From positions 124,001-188,000 of the forward strand of contig JAKSZP010002714.1 of assembly GCA_022478985.1 (NCBI GenBank): a stretch of 64,000 nt of DNA, written 5' to 3'. The notes beneath the pieces were generated by a model. That model had not been told where the DNA came from, ran no database searches, and worked only from the letters and a program-made list of their open reading frames with translations. The first letter of the stretch is position 1. Each line of letters opens with the position of its first letter. Source of the DNA: Massospora cicadina. Its lineage: Eukaryota > Entomophthoromycota > Entomophthoromycetes > Entomophthorales > Entomophthoraceae. This document shows positions 12,400 to 22,985 of the stretch, piece after piece. The position numbers were made by a program, and so were the translations under genes.

Positions 12400-12439
12400 T
12401 AATCAACCAACCATTACTTTCAGCCATTTCTGCCTTAGT

Positions 12440-12441
<2 letters not shown>

Positions 12442-12474
<33 letters not shown>

Positions 12475-12489
12475 GTGTGTGTGTGTGTT
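12442..12489 (+). repeat. Poly-G (32) followed by (GT)n
   Basis: 32 consecutive G then about 8 GT units, in the leader between the A 5' LTR and gag. The corresponding leader of C (about 20400) has no such tract. It may be a true microsatellite or an assembly artefact; see the longer tract at 26393. Confidence 0.9.
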
Positions 12490-12632
12490 TTTGAACTGGA
12501 CGCTGCAGTGGTTACCCTCTACCAGATGAACGTGCAATCAGTTCTGTGTTGTTTGTTGTTTTTTTGGTCACTTTCTGACTTTGGGAGAAGCATCCACTCT
12601 ATCTTAGGAAAATTTATTCAAGCCACTTAAGA

Positions 12633-13463
12633 GTGCAGACTGCCTCTACTCATGCTTCCTCCGACCTGGGAAAAGGATCAAGTATCCCTTCCCAAGAAAT
12701 CGCCAATCAGGTTCTTGATGCTCTCACTGAAGTACAAATGAGGACGTCAGTCGCACTCAGTAATGCTTTGGTGATATCTCATGCCCAACAAAGTCTTGCG
12801 TTGTTGGACGCCATAGATGGATATGCCCGCAGTTGGGTAAAAAGTCTTTTACGTTCTTCCTCACAAAAAGAAGATCCCATTCCCCTGCTGGCTGCTATAT
12901 CAGCTTCCCTAAAACCCCATGTGTCCCAATTAAATCACTTACTCAGACTACTCCTAAACATGGCCGAAGCCCCTAGTTTGGCTTCTCTGATTTCCACCTT
13001 TTGTGAGCTGGCTTCCACGTCAGACCTATCTACCAACATGCTTCAGGCAGTCTTTAGAGCGAGTTTGAATTCAGTTTCCGCTCACCACGTGGCCTGGTAT
13101 ACCATTCAGGAATCAGTGGATCAGATATGTGCCACCGCAACTACTATCAAAGCATTACCTCACCTCGTTTCTACATATCAGAAGGGAAACTTTATGATAG
13201 AATTTCCTAATAAAGACGTAAACAATGCGCCTGATGCTAGAGTAGCTGTTGAAGTGGATCCCAACCCCTCCATAACCCCCAAGTCTGAATTGCCGCTTCT
13301 GGAGTCAACTATGAACGACTCTGTGCAAGCCCAGATGAAAGAAACGATTTCTCCTGCACTTGTACTCCCAATTTTCGCCCCAGCCAAAAACCCTGACCCT
13401 GGGTTTGACATACCCGCTATCTCTTCAATCGTTCCCAAGTCAGCCAAATCTCCAAATAAATAG
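12633..13463 (+). CDS. Element A Gag (putative)
   Basis: An uninterrupted frame of 276 codons from ATG at 12633, in the gag position: downstream of the 5' LTR leader and 24 bp before the protease frame. The protein is Ala/Ser/Leu-rich and predicted largely helical in the first 190 residues, then Pro/Ser-rich, ending in a lysine-rich tail (PKSAKSPNK). I see no CCHC zinc knuckle, which is common among fungal chromoviral gags with degenerate nucleocapsids. Assignment rests on position and composition rather than on a motif. It is the only intact element gene in the cluster. Elements C and G show no matching intact frame. Confidence 0.6.
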   Translation: MQTASTHASSDLGKGSSIPSQEIANQVLDALTEVQMRTSVALSNALVISHAQQSLALLDAIDGYARSWVKSLLRSSSQKEDPIPLLAAISASLKPHVSQLNHLLRLLLNMAEAPSLASLISTFCELASTSDLSTNMLQAVFRASLNSVSAHHVAWYTIQESVDQICATATTIKALPHLVSTYQKGNFMIEFPNKDVNNAPDARVAVEVDPNPSITPKSELPLLESTMNDSVQAQMKETISPALVLPIFAPAKNPDPGFDIPAISSIVPKSAKSPNK

Positions 13464-13487
13464 AATTTTGCTTATTTCCTTGTCCCT

Positions 13488-13886
13488 ATGAGAATCAGTG
13501 TCAGTCCTTATCATGTATCCTTTGAAGCTCTGATGGATACCGGAGCAGCGGGGAACTTCATGAGCATCAAGTTGGCACAACAATTAAAATTGGAAATGGA
13601 TGTGGGCGCCTCAGTAATGGTGGCCTCATCTGCTTACCAGTCTTTGTATGTCATTCGCCGGCCATTACACTTCTCAATCCACCAATATAACTTCTGCGAT
13701 TGGTTTTTGGCCATGCCAAACCTGGTATTCCCAGTGATTTTGGGTGTGGGATGGTGGCGTCAACAACATTTGAAGATACACTTAGAGTCAAATACATTGT
13801 CGTTCATCAATGATGATTCAGAGGGAGAGTTCCCTTTGATCAACACCCTCAAAAAATACAAGGAACCAGCTCTATCACTACCTTAG
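13488..13886 (+). pseudogene. Element A aspartic protease
   Basis: A 132-codon frame with the retroviral-type active site MDTGAAGNFMS near residue 17 and the later ILGVGWW strand typical of Ty3/gypsy proteases. This enzyme cleaves Gag and Pol in the virus-like particle. The same motif, with NTGAAGNFMS, occurs in element C at about 20930. A stop at 13884-13886 separates it from RT, where a functional element would read on as one polyprotein. Confidence 0.8.
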
Positions 13887-13949
13887 TTACCTCCGCGGGC
13901 ATCCCAGCTGATTTCCCTGAAAGCCTAATGAAATACTGAGAAATTTTCA

Positions 13950-14769
13950 ATATGGAAAAAGTGGACCGTCTGCCAAAACATTCCAGGTACAATTGTGGAT
14001 TTCGAACAACTGTGGAATTGAACATCAACTGCCCACTGTATCCTCATACAGCGGAGGAAGAGCCGCACTTAATACCTGAGTGGATGATATGTTAAAGAAA
14101 GGCTGGTTGTTCAAAGAGACCTCAACCATCGCCTCCCCTATTGTATTTGCAAGAAAATCGGATGGATCACTCCATTCTTGCATAGATTATGGTCACCTGA
14201 ACAAAATATCAGTTACTTATCTACCCGCTGCCCTTAGAACAGGCAATCAGTCAGGCGATTGCCAAATCCCATGTTTTTTTTGAATTTTGGATCTGGTGAA
14301 CGATTTCAATCAAATTTGAGTGATGGAAGGACAATAATGGCTGACCGCTTTCTGAATGAGGTGAGGCATTTTTCAATTTTGCATAATGCCCTTTGGGCTG
14401 AAAAATGCTCCCACCATGTTTCAATGAATGATCAACAATGCGTTAGGGGATCTCCAGTTCTCCTGCACTATTGCTTATATCAATGATATCCTAGTCCATT
14501 CCCAACTCCCAAACAACATTCTATCGACTAAGAAGCAGTGGTGATTGCTTTGCATAAAGAAGGTCTGTTCCTCAAAGCTTCCAAGTGTGTGTGTTTTACA
14601 AGGAAGAGGGTTACATTTCTTGGAAACTTGGTACTTAAAGAAGGTGTCACCATCCCCCCAACAAATTAGATGCAATCCGAGAATGGCCAACCCCAACTAC
14701 ACAGAAGCAGCTTCGAAGTTTCTTGGGTACTATCATTTTCTTTAAGAAATTTTCCCCACACTTTCCCAG
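13950..14769 (+). pseudogene. Element A reverse transcriptase (broken)
   Basis: RT motifs are readable across several frames: MLKKGWLF...SPIVFARKSDGS (fingers, about 14083-14165), a YLP strand near 14215, MPFGLKNAPTMFQ (about 14386) and the catalytic strand at about 14475, which reads YINDIL instead of YIDDIL. Loss of this acidic residue would inactivate the enzyme. At least two frameshifts and several TGA codons occur. A conserved FLG-type thumb piece (KFLGYYHFL) is at about 14715. Confidence 0.8.
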
Positions 14770-15330
14770 TTGGCTGCCCCACTCCATCCCCTCACAGGGA
14801 AAAACGTACCATTTTGTTGGACCCCCAAATGCCAGCAAGCATTCAAATCAATTAAGGAAGTATTTGTGTCTCCTCCCATTTTGAAACACGCTGACCCAAC
14901 CAAACCATATATTGTCACATGCAATGCTTTGTCAGTAGCTATGGGTGCGGTGCTGCTTCAGGAACAAGATGGTCTCAAACATCTGGTCACTTATTTCTCC
15001 CAAAAATTCACTGCTACGGAGCAGTCCTGGGCTATTTATAACAAGGACTGGCTGCTGTGTGCATGGGTATTAAATCACTGGTGGTACCTGTTGCAGGGTG
15101 CTCGTCATGAGTTAATGGTTTGCACTGATCACCAAGCTCTCTTGTATTTTTGCAAACCCCAAAAATTGGCACACTGGCAAGCCTGAACCTATCAGGACCT
15201 GTGCAGATTTAACTTCAAATATGAATTCATCAAAGATGCGCTAAATGTCCTCCCCAATTTCCTAAGCTGTAGTCCTGCTCACTGTGCCTCAGAAACTGAG
15301 GTAGAGGATCTTTTACCATGATTCCTGCCA
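14770..15330 (+). pseudogene. Element A RNase H
   Basis: A 138-codon open stretch shows the RT-connected RNase H of gypsy elements: PILKHADPTKPYIV, the MGAVLLQEQDG strand, YFSQKF, EQSWAIYNKDWLL, and HELMVCTDHQALLYF. The first catalytic Asp of the family (usually TDAS) is replaced (TCNALS), so activity is doubtful even apart from the stops. The frame ends at a TGA (15184-15186) where related elements have an Arg codon; CGA to TGA explains it. Linker sequence to integrase follows. Confidence 0.78.
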
Positions 15331-16484
15331 CTCAAATTCTGTTGATTGCTCCCTCCGTTGTTTCTCTGCTGCGTTGTCACATGACAACCCATATTATTAG
15401 CCACAGGTGTTAGCCAGTCAAACAGCCTGCCCTGAGGTGTGGAGTTGATTGAACACTTAACTCACTCGTGTCCCAAACACTGTCTATATTCTTTAGAAGA
15501 GGCTCCTGCCTACTTTTGTTCTCATGTTTGGGTTCCCCCCCCCTCCTTCCGCCTGACCATATTCCGCGCACACCATGATCCCCCGTGGTCAGACACCCCA
15601 GTAACAAGAAATGCATTGACTTGATCAAGCAAACCTTTAATTGGGATGGACTGACCAAAGAGGTTCCTGGCTTGGATTGCCAAATTGGGGTTTGTGCTAG
15701 GGCCAAGTCAGACTGTTCCAGAAAAAATGGCCTTCTACCCTTTACAACAGGTGGAAGGTCCATGGACCTCGGTGTCCATAGATTTCATTGTTGACCTCCC
15801 CTGTTCTAATGGTTTTACAGTGGCAATGGTAGTGGTAGATCGCTTTACCAAATTTTTCCCTGTTTATTCCTTGTACTTCTGCAATTATGTCAGAAGAGAT
15901 GGCGCGTCTATTCATTCGACATTTGTTTTTAATGTTTGGTCTCCCCCAGGAAATTGTTAGCGACAGGGGTACTCAGTTTACCACCCAGTTTTGGAGTGAA
16001 CTCTTGTTGATTTTAAGATAACCCCCTATCAATCTATGGCGTATCACCCCCAGTCCGATGGCCAGACTGAGCGGGTTAACCAAGTTCTTGAACATTACCT
16101 GCGTTGTTATGCTGTAGCAGTGCAGGATAGCTGGGCCGATGACCTGCCTCTTGCCCAATTCACATACAATAACGGGACTCATGCTTCCACAGGTTTTTCA
16201 CCATATGAAGCAACGTTGGGTTATAACCCATCGTTCTCAGTTGGATCATGTTTATGACCAGAAGTGCAAGCTGCCGCGGATCATGCTGCCCATATTTGAT
16301 TGACCCAAGCTTTAGTGCGGGAACACCTCACTAAAGCCATCAATGACTATAAATGATTCGCAGATTGCAAGCATCTCCCGGGTCATGACTTTATGGTGGT
16401 TCTTATGTTATGCTCAATACTCGCCATTTTTGAATCCAAACCCCTTCCCACAAATTCGCCAGCAAGCATTCAGGCCCTCACTTA
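15331..16484 (+). pseudogene. Element A integrase (broken)
   Basis: The HHCC zinc region (FRAHHD...CQIGVCARAK, about 15560-15710) is followed by the DDE core: SIDFIVDLP (first Asp, about 15778), VSDRGTQFTTQFW (second Asp, about 15957) and YHPQSDGQTERVNQ (catalytic Glu, about 16040). Three frames are needed to read it. TGA codons at about 16256, 16298 and 16353 sit where relatives have Arg. The enzyme would insert element cDNA; in chromoviruses it is steered by the C-terminal chromodomain. Confidence 0.82.
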
Positions 16485-16856
16485 ATGGAGCAGGTACTGG
16501 GTAATGGAGCGTTCCATTTGAAGCTTCCCGCACATTGGAAGCAACACCCAGTTTTCCATGTATCCCAGCTGTCGCCCTTTAAGGGTGTAATTCCCACGGA
16601 CCCAGAACCAATCATCATCAATAATGAGGAGGAAGCCGAAGTGGAGGTCATCCTGGCATCTCAGAAGTCGCGACAATCAGTCCAATATCTTGTGGCCTGG
16701 AAAGGATATCCATCTTATGAAAACAGTTGGGTCAAGGTGCACGATTGCGCAAATTGTATGGACCTAGTTGACGTTTTCCACACATCCCACCCTGAGGCTC
16801 CCCACCCGCTTCAGAAGGCTACAACGATTATCTATCAAGTTACCCAAAGTGCATAA
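16485..16856 (+). pseudogene. Element A integrase C-terminus with chromodomain
   Basis: A 123-codon open stretch holds the GPY/F-type strand (GNGAFHLKLP...HPVFHVSQLSPFKG) followed by a chromodomain: QYLVAWKGYPSYENSWV. Chromodomains recognise methylated histone H3 or related heterochromatin marks and direct insertion there. The same organisation occurs in C (32412-32736) and G (about 29360). It ends at TAA 16854-16856, 43 bp before the purine tract. Confidence 0.88.
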
Positions 16857-16899
16857 GAACGCGGCTCTGGTGCAGTTTCCTGGTGGGGGGCCGTTCCTT

Positions 16900-16918
16900 T
16901 GGGAAAAGGAAAGGGTAA
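16900..16918 (+). other. Element A polypurine tract
   Basis: GGGAAAAGGAAAGGGTAA directly before the 3' LTR at 16919. Primes plus-strand DNA synthesis. The equivalents in C (32810-32827) and G (29575-29592) have the same layout. Confidence 0.8.
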
Positions 16919-18297
16919 TGTAAGTCTTTGGGAGTGTCCTTTAGCTCTCGATTGAGCTATCTTTCCATTCCCAAATAAGAAAACACTGAAGAGGATGGTG
17001 GTACCCCTCATCACCCAGGGTGATCTCGCCCACATAGTTGATGAGTGATGGGTGATAGCCCATCCGCCGCCGGATCCCACCCCCAATTCCCTCACTCACC
17101 TCAGCAGAACTGTTGCGGGGAATTAGTGAAATCTGTGCTGAGATTATTGAGCTGAAATTGGTTGGATCTAATTTGGGCAGCAATTGGGCTGATAGCCAAA
17201 ATTTGAATGGCTGTAAAAGTATGAAGAATGAGATATCAGCCAGATCGCCTGACAGTTCCAATTTGATCCCTAAATCAGTAAAACAAATATCAGGTGACAT
17301 AGACAAGAGTTAGAAGCCCTCTCATAGTAATTCGGGCATCACGTCCAATGAGCTACTATTGACCAAACGAATGGTTAAATGACTGAGCGCGGGCAGGTTG
17401 ACCATCCCAAACCCATTCCCAACCAAATGGTCCCATCCCTATATGGGATGGCCTTGGGGGATTCCCGTCGCTTGTCAGGCCAAACGCCATCGTGCTAACT
17501 GTCAGAAATGTACTTGACCCCTGGTTCAGAAATTTGAGGTCAAACTGACAGAGTCTCAGCCCACCGCCAAATTTTGCAATGTTGGTTTCCAAAGAATAAA
17601 CTCCCCCACTACCATCCAATTCGCCAGTTAGGCCAAATTTGTTGATCCTGCCCAAGTCATTGTCATACCCCAACTGACCACTATTTAATCAGTTGCATGG
17701 CACTGAGAAAATTGTTGGTCAATTTTCTTACCTTACTTCCCAAATAAAAATTTTATTAAAAACCCCAAATTTTTACCTCCTTCCTTTTGACCACATTCCA
17801 TATGGTGTTCGCCTGGTGGTCCACCGCTCCACACTCTGGGTAAGGCCTTACCAATTCTCTTAGTTACCATGATTCCCTCTATCGCCAATTGGGCTCAACA
17901 AGTCCAAACTTTTTGGTTCTACAACCTGGTTCTCATGACCTTCCGGCAGCAATATACAGGGATTTTTATGGCCCTATGTTTGCCAACTACAATAGAAAAT
18001 TCGCCTCTCTTCTACCCCCCAACGAAATGGTTTTAACAACCAAGAATCTCGCAGAAACTATCCCAGTAGTTTCCACCCCTGTTACAGAACCCCTGGGTCT
18101 GAAGTATATTCAGTGTGGTTTTCCGTTGGGATACTCCTAGCCCCTGACATTCCACCACCATTTCGTGGTATCCTATTTCCTGGCTCCATATCAAGACATA
18201 CAGTCAGCAATGCCTCTGGCATTCTGGCTTGCTTTCTGGATGCTTATGCATCCCGACTGGCAGGCCGGTCTAAACTTCTTCTGCCATTTTCATGACA
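16919..18297 (+). repeat. Element A 3' LTR
   Basis: 1379 bp, TGTAAG to CATGACA, followed by duplication TCACC (18298-18302). Confidence 0.87.
17077..17631 (+). pseudogene. U3-embedded reading frame in A 3' LTR (copy 3)
   Basis: Same frame as copies at 790 and 11152, ending at the conserved TAG (17629-17631). Three internal stops: TAG at about 17311, the shared TGA at about 17380, and TGA after the Cys/His cluster. The cluster here is ACQAKRHRANCQKC, with three Cys, and supports an ancestral Cys/His-rich, possibly zinc-binding, segment. Confidence 0.5.
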
Positions 18298-18485
18298 TCA
18301 CCTCACAGTCTGCCCATACTGTGTGGGATAACCCCCAGCCCCACGTTGGGTGTGTTTCCCCTCTCTGGGTGGACTGGGCTTTGCAGTCCATCTCCAGCTC
18401 CATATTATTGCTGAAGCCCTTATGGTGGTTACCTCCAGCTATGGGCCACCCTCTTGTGGGGAGGCTCCTTATTAATGGGGGGTGA

Positions 18486-19157
18486 TGTAATGGTTGGGTC
18501 AAACCAATCGTTACATTTTGACTTAAAATTTGGAAATTCAAATTTTGAGTCAAAACGCATTTTGGGGTTTTGAGGTGCATGCTGGCTCAGCGCTGGGCTG
18601 CCCCTCCTGAGCTATTCTTCATGCTCCTTGGGGCACAAAGAAAAGTGCGGAGGGGCTCCCCAGAAGGGCGACCTTAAAAATCAGGCCTGCGCAATTCTGA
18701 ACTCAGTTCAGAATTCTTTCTTGTTTACCACCCTCGCATGGGTCTCTCTAGCAGCCTCGGGGCTGCTCTTGCCTTGTCTTACCTGGTATCCTGCGGCGAA
18801 CCTAGTTTTTGTAACCATAACAAAAAATTGAGATTTGGCAACAAACTGATCTGCCAAATACTCTAGGTTTTTCTTGTGTTAGTTGCGGTGCCCTATGTCA
18901 TTGGGATAAATTCATCAGCGTGTTTATTTCATTAATTAATAAAATAAGGTTAATTTTGGGGTTGAAACCCTCAATTACCTATGTCTTCTCCTGTGTTTCC
19001 AAATTGCCCTACATCTGAGGTTAAATTAGTGAGTATGAGAAGTTGAAACTCTTACCTCAAGGGAAATTATATCAGGAAATCTGTCAGCGCAAATTTTGAG
19101 TTCGCCAATCCAAAGGCAAGATGGCGGTCAAAAACTGGGATGTTTTCATCCATTACA
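18486..19157 (+). repeat. Element B 3' LTR
   Basis: 672 bp with perfect 8-bp inverted ends TGTAATGG/CCATTACA, followed by AGCTG (19158-19162). Confidence 0.85.
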
Positions 19158-19162
19158 AGCTG

Positions 19163-20356
19163 CCCACTCTAATCTCCCAGTGTGACCTTGCCCATGTGGT
19201 GGACATGTGATGGGTTATAGCTTACCCTTTTAAGGATCCCGCCACCCATCCCAGTATTAACTTTAAAAATTAATACAAAATTTAAGTGTTTTTGATGAGC
19301 TATTGGAGAGTTGGCATTTTCTTGGGATGAAAGGTTCAAATTAAGTTAATGGCATTGTGCCTTGGAATCAAGGCTGAGAGCCCCAAACCCTTAGCAACAA
19401 AGCCCAATGGACGCATACTTTTGGCAAACAAAGTGTCTAGTGTCAAATCTTTGGTAAAGATAATGTTAGCATTAGGCCATTGGGAAATGTTACTGACAGT
19501 TTGAAACCCTCCCCAGAAACTTAAAATCTTCATCTGATAATTCTCTTTTTGTCAAATGAATGCTGGAGTGATTGGGTATGGGTGGGTTGGGCACCCCAAA
19601 CCCATTCCTGACCCCTTGGGACCTCCCCTATGTGGGATAGCCTTGGAAGGTTCCCACCGCCTGTCAGGTGAGACACCATAATTTCAGTCATTGGAACCAC
19701 AGTCTATCTGCAATTCAGGCATCTGTGGACAAACCAGTGGTGACTCAGCCCACTGCCAGTAATTTTTGAATTCAGTTCAAAATAACTCTTTATCTCCCTT
19801 TGCCCAAAGTTCACCAGGTTAGATCAAATCTTGAAATTCTAATTCTGCATTTTGCCAAGCTATTCCCCAAATTGAGCATCTATTGGGGCAGTTGTAACAC
19901 ACTGAGAAGATTGACGGTCAATTCTCTTATTTCAAATTCATTAGAATTCTTCTCACACATGAATTTACTCATTTACGTTTAAATTTTTCTGCCAAACCCC
20001 CCATGAAATCTACAATGTGGCCCGCAGGCCTTTTATTAACTGAGTTGTCCCAGCCATATTGTTAACTTTGGTTCCCTCCATGGTCAATTGGGCTTTTGTG
20101 GCAAGGCCTTAATAAAATTTTCCTTAATATCGCAACTCTCTACACCTTGGCCCATTGACTCTAGGCTGCAATGGCTTGGTTCTTTGTCAGGTTGTTTGTT
20201 ACATTTGCAGCCCGTCAGCAATTCATTATCACCTATCTCTCAGTCAATTTAACCGTTGTTTGAGTGGAAATGCCTCTGGCATTCTGGCTCACCTTTTGGT
20301 TCTTTTGCAACCTGACTGGCAGGCCATTCTAAACTTTATCTGCCGTTGCCATGACA
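19163..20356 (+). repeat. Element C 5' LTR, second part
   Basis: Resumes at CCCACTCTAATCTCCC and ends CCATGACA, parallel to 32917-50161 in the right LTR. Contains a decayed version of the U3 frame (blocks NPF, PW, ACQVRHH at about 19600-19690). Confidence 0.85.
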
Positions 20357-20855
20357 CAGTTGACCATCCATTGTTTCTGGCCATTTCTTCCCGCTTTGTC
20401 AAGATTTTGAAGCAGTGGTCACCCTCTTCCCAAATGAACGTTCAGTCGGTAGCCTGTCTTCTGTTGTTTATCTGGTCAATTGCCAATCTTATAAGAAGCT
20501 CCTGGATGGCCTTGGAGTAATTCCTTCATGGTCATATCGCTCCATTACCCTCTACTTTCCCCTTGGTCCTCCTCAAAGTGGGAACTTCACGATTGTTTTT
20601 TCTAACTTGGCTTCAGGTCTGATCCCAAAGTCAAAGCAGTATCTGTAACGTTCCAGGGCCTGAAGTCACCCGTGAGCACAAATTGGTGTGCTCTGGCATA
20701 CCTGTCTGCAAGTCAACGGAAGTCCAGCCTGGAGAGGACATGATTTCACCCCTTGTTTGCCCCAATTTTGCCCCTCCAAAAAACCTGTTTTAACCCATGA
20801 CATATTTGGAATCTCTGGTGTCAGCATAAATGACCGTATCCACCAATAAACAGAA
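20357..20855 (+). other. Element C leader with gag deleted
   Basis: The leader matches that of A (CCATTTCTTCCCG..., CAGTGGTCACCCTCTTCC...) up to about 20640, then jumps to sequence just upstream of protease. No gag frame remains. The first 12 bases (CAGTTGACCATC) are the candidate primer region. Confidence 0.6.
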
Positions 20856-21365
20856 TTGCACCTACTTTTTATTACTAGTGAATACCAATTTGTGGCTCAA
20901 CAGTTCTCCTTCAAGACCTTGGTAAACACTGGAGCAGCGGGTAACTTCATGAGTATGGAGTTGGCCCAGCAGCTCGATCTAGAATTAGTGGGGCCATCAG
21001 TGTTGGCTGCATCATCAGCCACCCAACCGTCCTATAGAGTATGGTGGCCAGTACCCTTCTTGGCTCACCAGTTTAGTTATTGCAATTGATTCTCAGCAAT
21101 GCCTAAACTCATGTTCCTGGTAATTTTGGGTGTAGGTTGGTGGTGCCAGCAGCATGTGAAAATCCACTTGGATTCTAACACGCTGTCATTTTTCAATGGT
21201 CAGGCAGAAGGAGACTTTCCCTTACTAATACCCTTACTAAAACTCAAGGATGTGGATTGGTTACATACCTTGTATCTCCCTGTCAGATATTTACCTTTGC
21301 AGCTCAAAAATAAGAATGTTTTAGGTCGAGTTCCACCAAAAAAGGGAAATGTTGGCCATTTGTAA
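20856..21365 (+). pseudogene. Element C aspartic protease
   Basis: Active-site motif NTGAAGNFMSMELAQQ at about 20926 (first Asp of the usual DTG changed to Asn) and the ILGVGWW strand at about 21123. It aligns with the element A protease. A TGA at about 21087 sits where A has TGG (Trp). Loss of the catalytic Asp means no activity. From 21366 to about 22130 there is about 750 bp without a counterpart in A; I do not recognise it. Confidence 0.75.
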
Positions 21366-22130
21366 TTTTCCGATGTTATTAAGAGTAATGATAAAAATGA
21401 ATATGTTGACAATATTGGCCATAAGTCCCTGGATGACTCTTGGTGGAACCCCATTAATTGGGGTAACATGAGTATAAAACATCTACAGGAACCAAACATA
21501 AAGTTGAATGGTCAGATTACTCTGACCACATTACAGACTTCAGGGTTACCATTGGAAGGCACTCCTCCCACCACCCCAAAGCCCTTCAATGCACCTACGT
21601 GGGGACCCCCTTTTATAGGCTTGGCAGGTGTCTCCCAAGGTGCAAAAATTTCTTGGGTGGTGATTGGCTCAAGTCTATAAAAAAGTTACCTCATGGGTAC
21701 GTTCTGGCCAATCACAATTCCTCTTCTTTCACTCCGCTGCCTTTAAGCGAGTTCCTGAGTTGTGATATGCTATTCCAGCATATTACCTAAATTGGAAGCA
21801 TCGAGGCTATTCCAAACTTATCCCCAAATCCCCTCCAACTTTTGAAAGTAGTATAGATACTTATAGGCAAAAATCAGAAAGCATCGCTTTTTCTTACCCT
21901 GCGCTCTTAATAAAAAACATAAAAATTAACATTTTTAATAGCTTTTTTATTTTATATTAGAAACCTTTGTGGGATCCAGCGGCGTAGCACCATTGAGCAC
22001 ATAAGAGCTGGATTCCTGCAATCCCATAGGTCTTCTGCTGGATTTTCTCACTGCGTTGATTGGTTATCAGAGTATCTTTAACTCCAACAAGGCTAACCGC
22101 CTTCCCCACTTACTGATATTTAAATTAGCT
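21366..22130. other. Spacer between protease and RT of element C, unexplained
   Basis: Element A has about 200 bp between protease and RT; C has about 870. No TG...CA ends or duplication were seen that would define a separate insertion. The final about 100 bp regain similarity to A. Confidence 0.35.
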
Positions 22131-22960
22131 TTTCAGGCAATGGTGGAGGTGGTGAACATTAATTGTCCACTATATATGTACACAGCAGATTAGGAGGCTG
22201 CCTTTGATGCATGGTTGTATGACATGCTAAAGAAGGGTTGATTGTTCCTGGAGATCTCCTCAGTTGCCTCTCCCATTGTCTTTACTAAGACGGTCGATGG
22301 TTCCCATTGTCCTGCATGTTTTATGGGTAACTCACCAATATCACAGTCCATGATCCTTACCCATTGCCATTGGAGAAGACAATCAGCCAAGAAATTGCAA
22401 AGTTGCAGACATCTACAAAACTCAATCTTAATATGCCTTCAATAAAATTTGCTAAAGGAAGGTCAGGAATGGCTTACATCTATCTGGTTAAGATGAGACA
22501 TATTTCAATTTTGAGTGACGCCCTTTGTGCTGAAGAACGCGCCTTCAACATTCCAGATAATGATTGATACCATTCTAGGGGATCTCAGATTTTCCTAAAC
22601 AGACATATATTGATAACATCCTGGTACATTCGCCCTCCCCTAAACAACATATAAAGGACCTGGAGGATGTAGTGGCTGTCCTACATAAGGCTGGTTCTTT
22701 TTTCAAGCCGTCAAAATGCAGATTTTATCAGGAAGAAGTCACCTTCTTGTCAATCTCATCTTGAAAGATGGATACGCCATCCCACCCAGCAAACTGGATG
22801 CCATCTGCGCATGGCCAACTCCAAAGATTCAGAAGAAATTGAGAAGCTTCTTGGGATCCATGATATTCCTGAAAATTCTCTCCCACACTCTCACAGCTAG
22901 CTGTCTCTCTCCATTAGCTCACGGGCAAAAATGTCTCCTTTTGCTGGATGCATGAATGCA
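22131..22960 (+). pseudogene. Element C reverse transcriptase (broken)
   Basis: RT remnants in several frames: MLKKG and ASPIVFTKTVDGS (about 22225-22300), the catalytic strand reading YIDNILVHSPSP at about 22606 (second Asp changed to Asn), and SKCRFYQEEVTFL at about 22710. The LPFG-type motif is degraded. Similar to element A throughout, and like A it has a substituted catalytic aspartate. Confidence 0.75.
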
Positions 22961-22985
22961 GTAGGAATTTTATTCTATCAAATGG

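Larger units (their letters stand above)
11025..18297 (+). mobile_element. Element A: chromovirus inside B
   Basis: 7273 bp with LTRs 11025-12399 and 16919-18297 and the perfect 5-bp duplication TCACC (11020-11024 and 18298-18302). Gene order is gag, protease, RT, RNase H, integrase, chromodomain, then a purine tract and the 3' LTR. Gag is an intact frame of 276 codons; pol is split by stops and frameshifts. The LTRs are visibly diverged, mostly by C/T and G/A changes. The two copies of the U3 frame are described separately. Confidence 0.88.
10118..19157 (+). mobile_element. Element B: short non-coding LTR retrotransposon, itself hit by A
   Basis: LTRs at 10118-10797 and 18486-19157 are near-identical in layout and have terminal inverted repeats (TGTAATGG/CCATTACA in the right copy). 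The duplication AGCTG occurs at 10113-10117 and 19158-19162. Subtracting element A leaves an interior of only about 410 bp (10798-11024 plus 18303-18485) with no coding potential. A purine tract (AATGGGGGGTGA) precedes the right LTR. It is therefore a TRIM-like non-autonomous element about 1.76 kb long that needed another element's enzymes. I saw no clear tRNA primer site. Confidence 0.82.

Noticed and set aside
18481..19162. B LTRs at 10118 and 18486 as two independent solo LTRs
   Set aside because: Their outer flanks share AGCTG and rebuild the C LTR, while their inner flanks do not match, so they are the two ends of one element.
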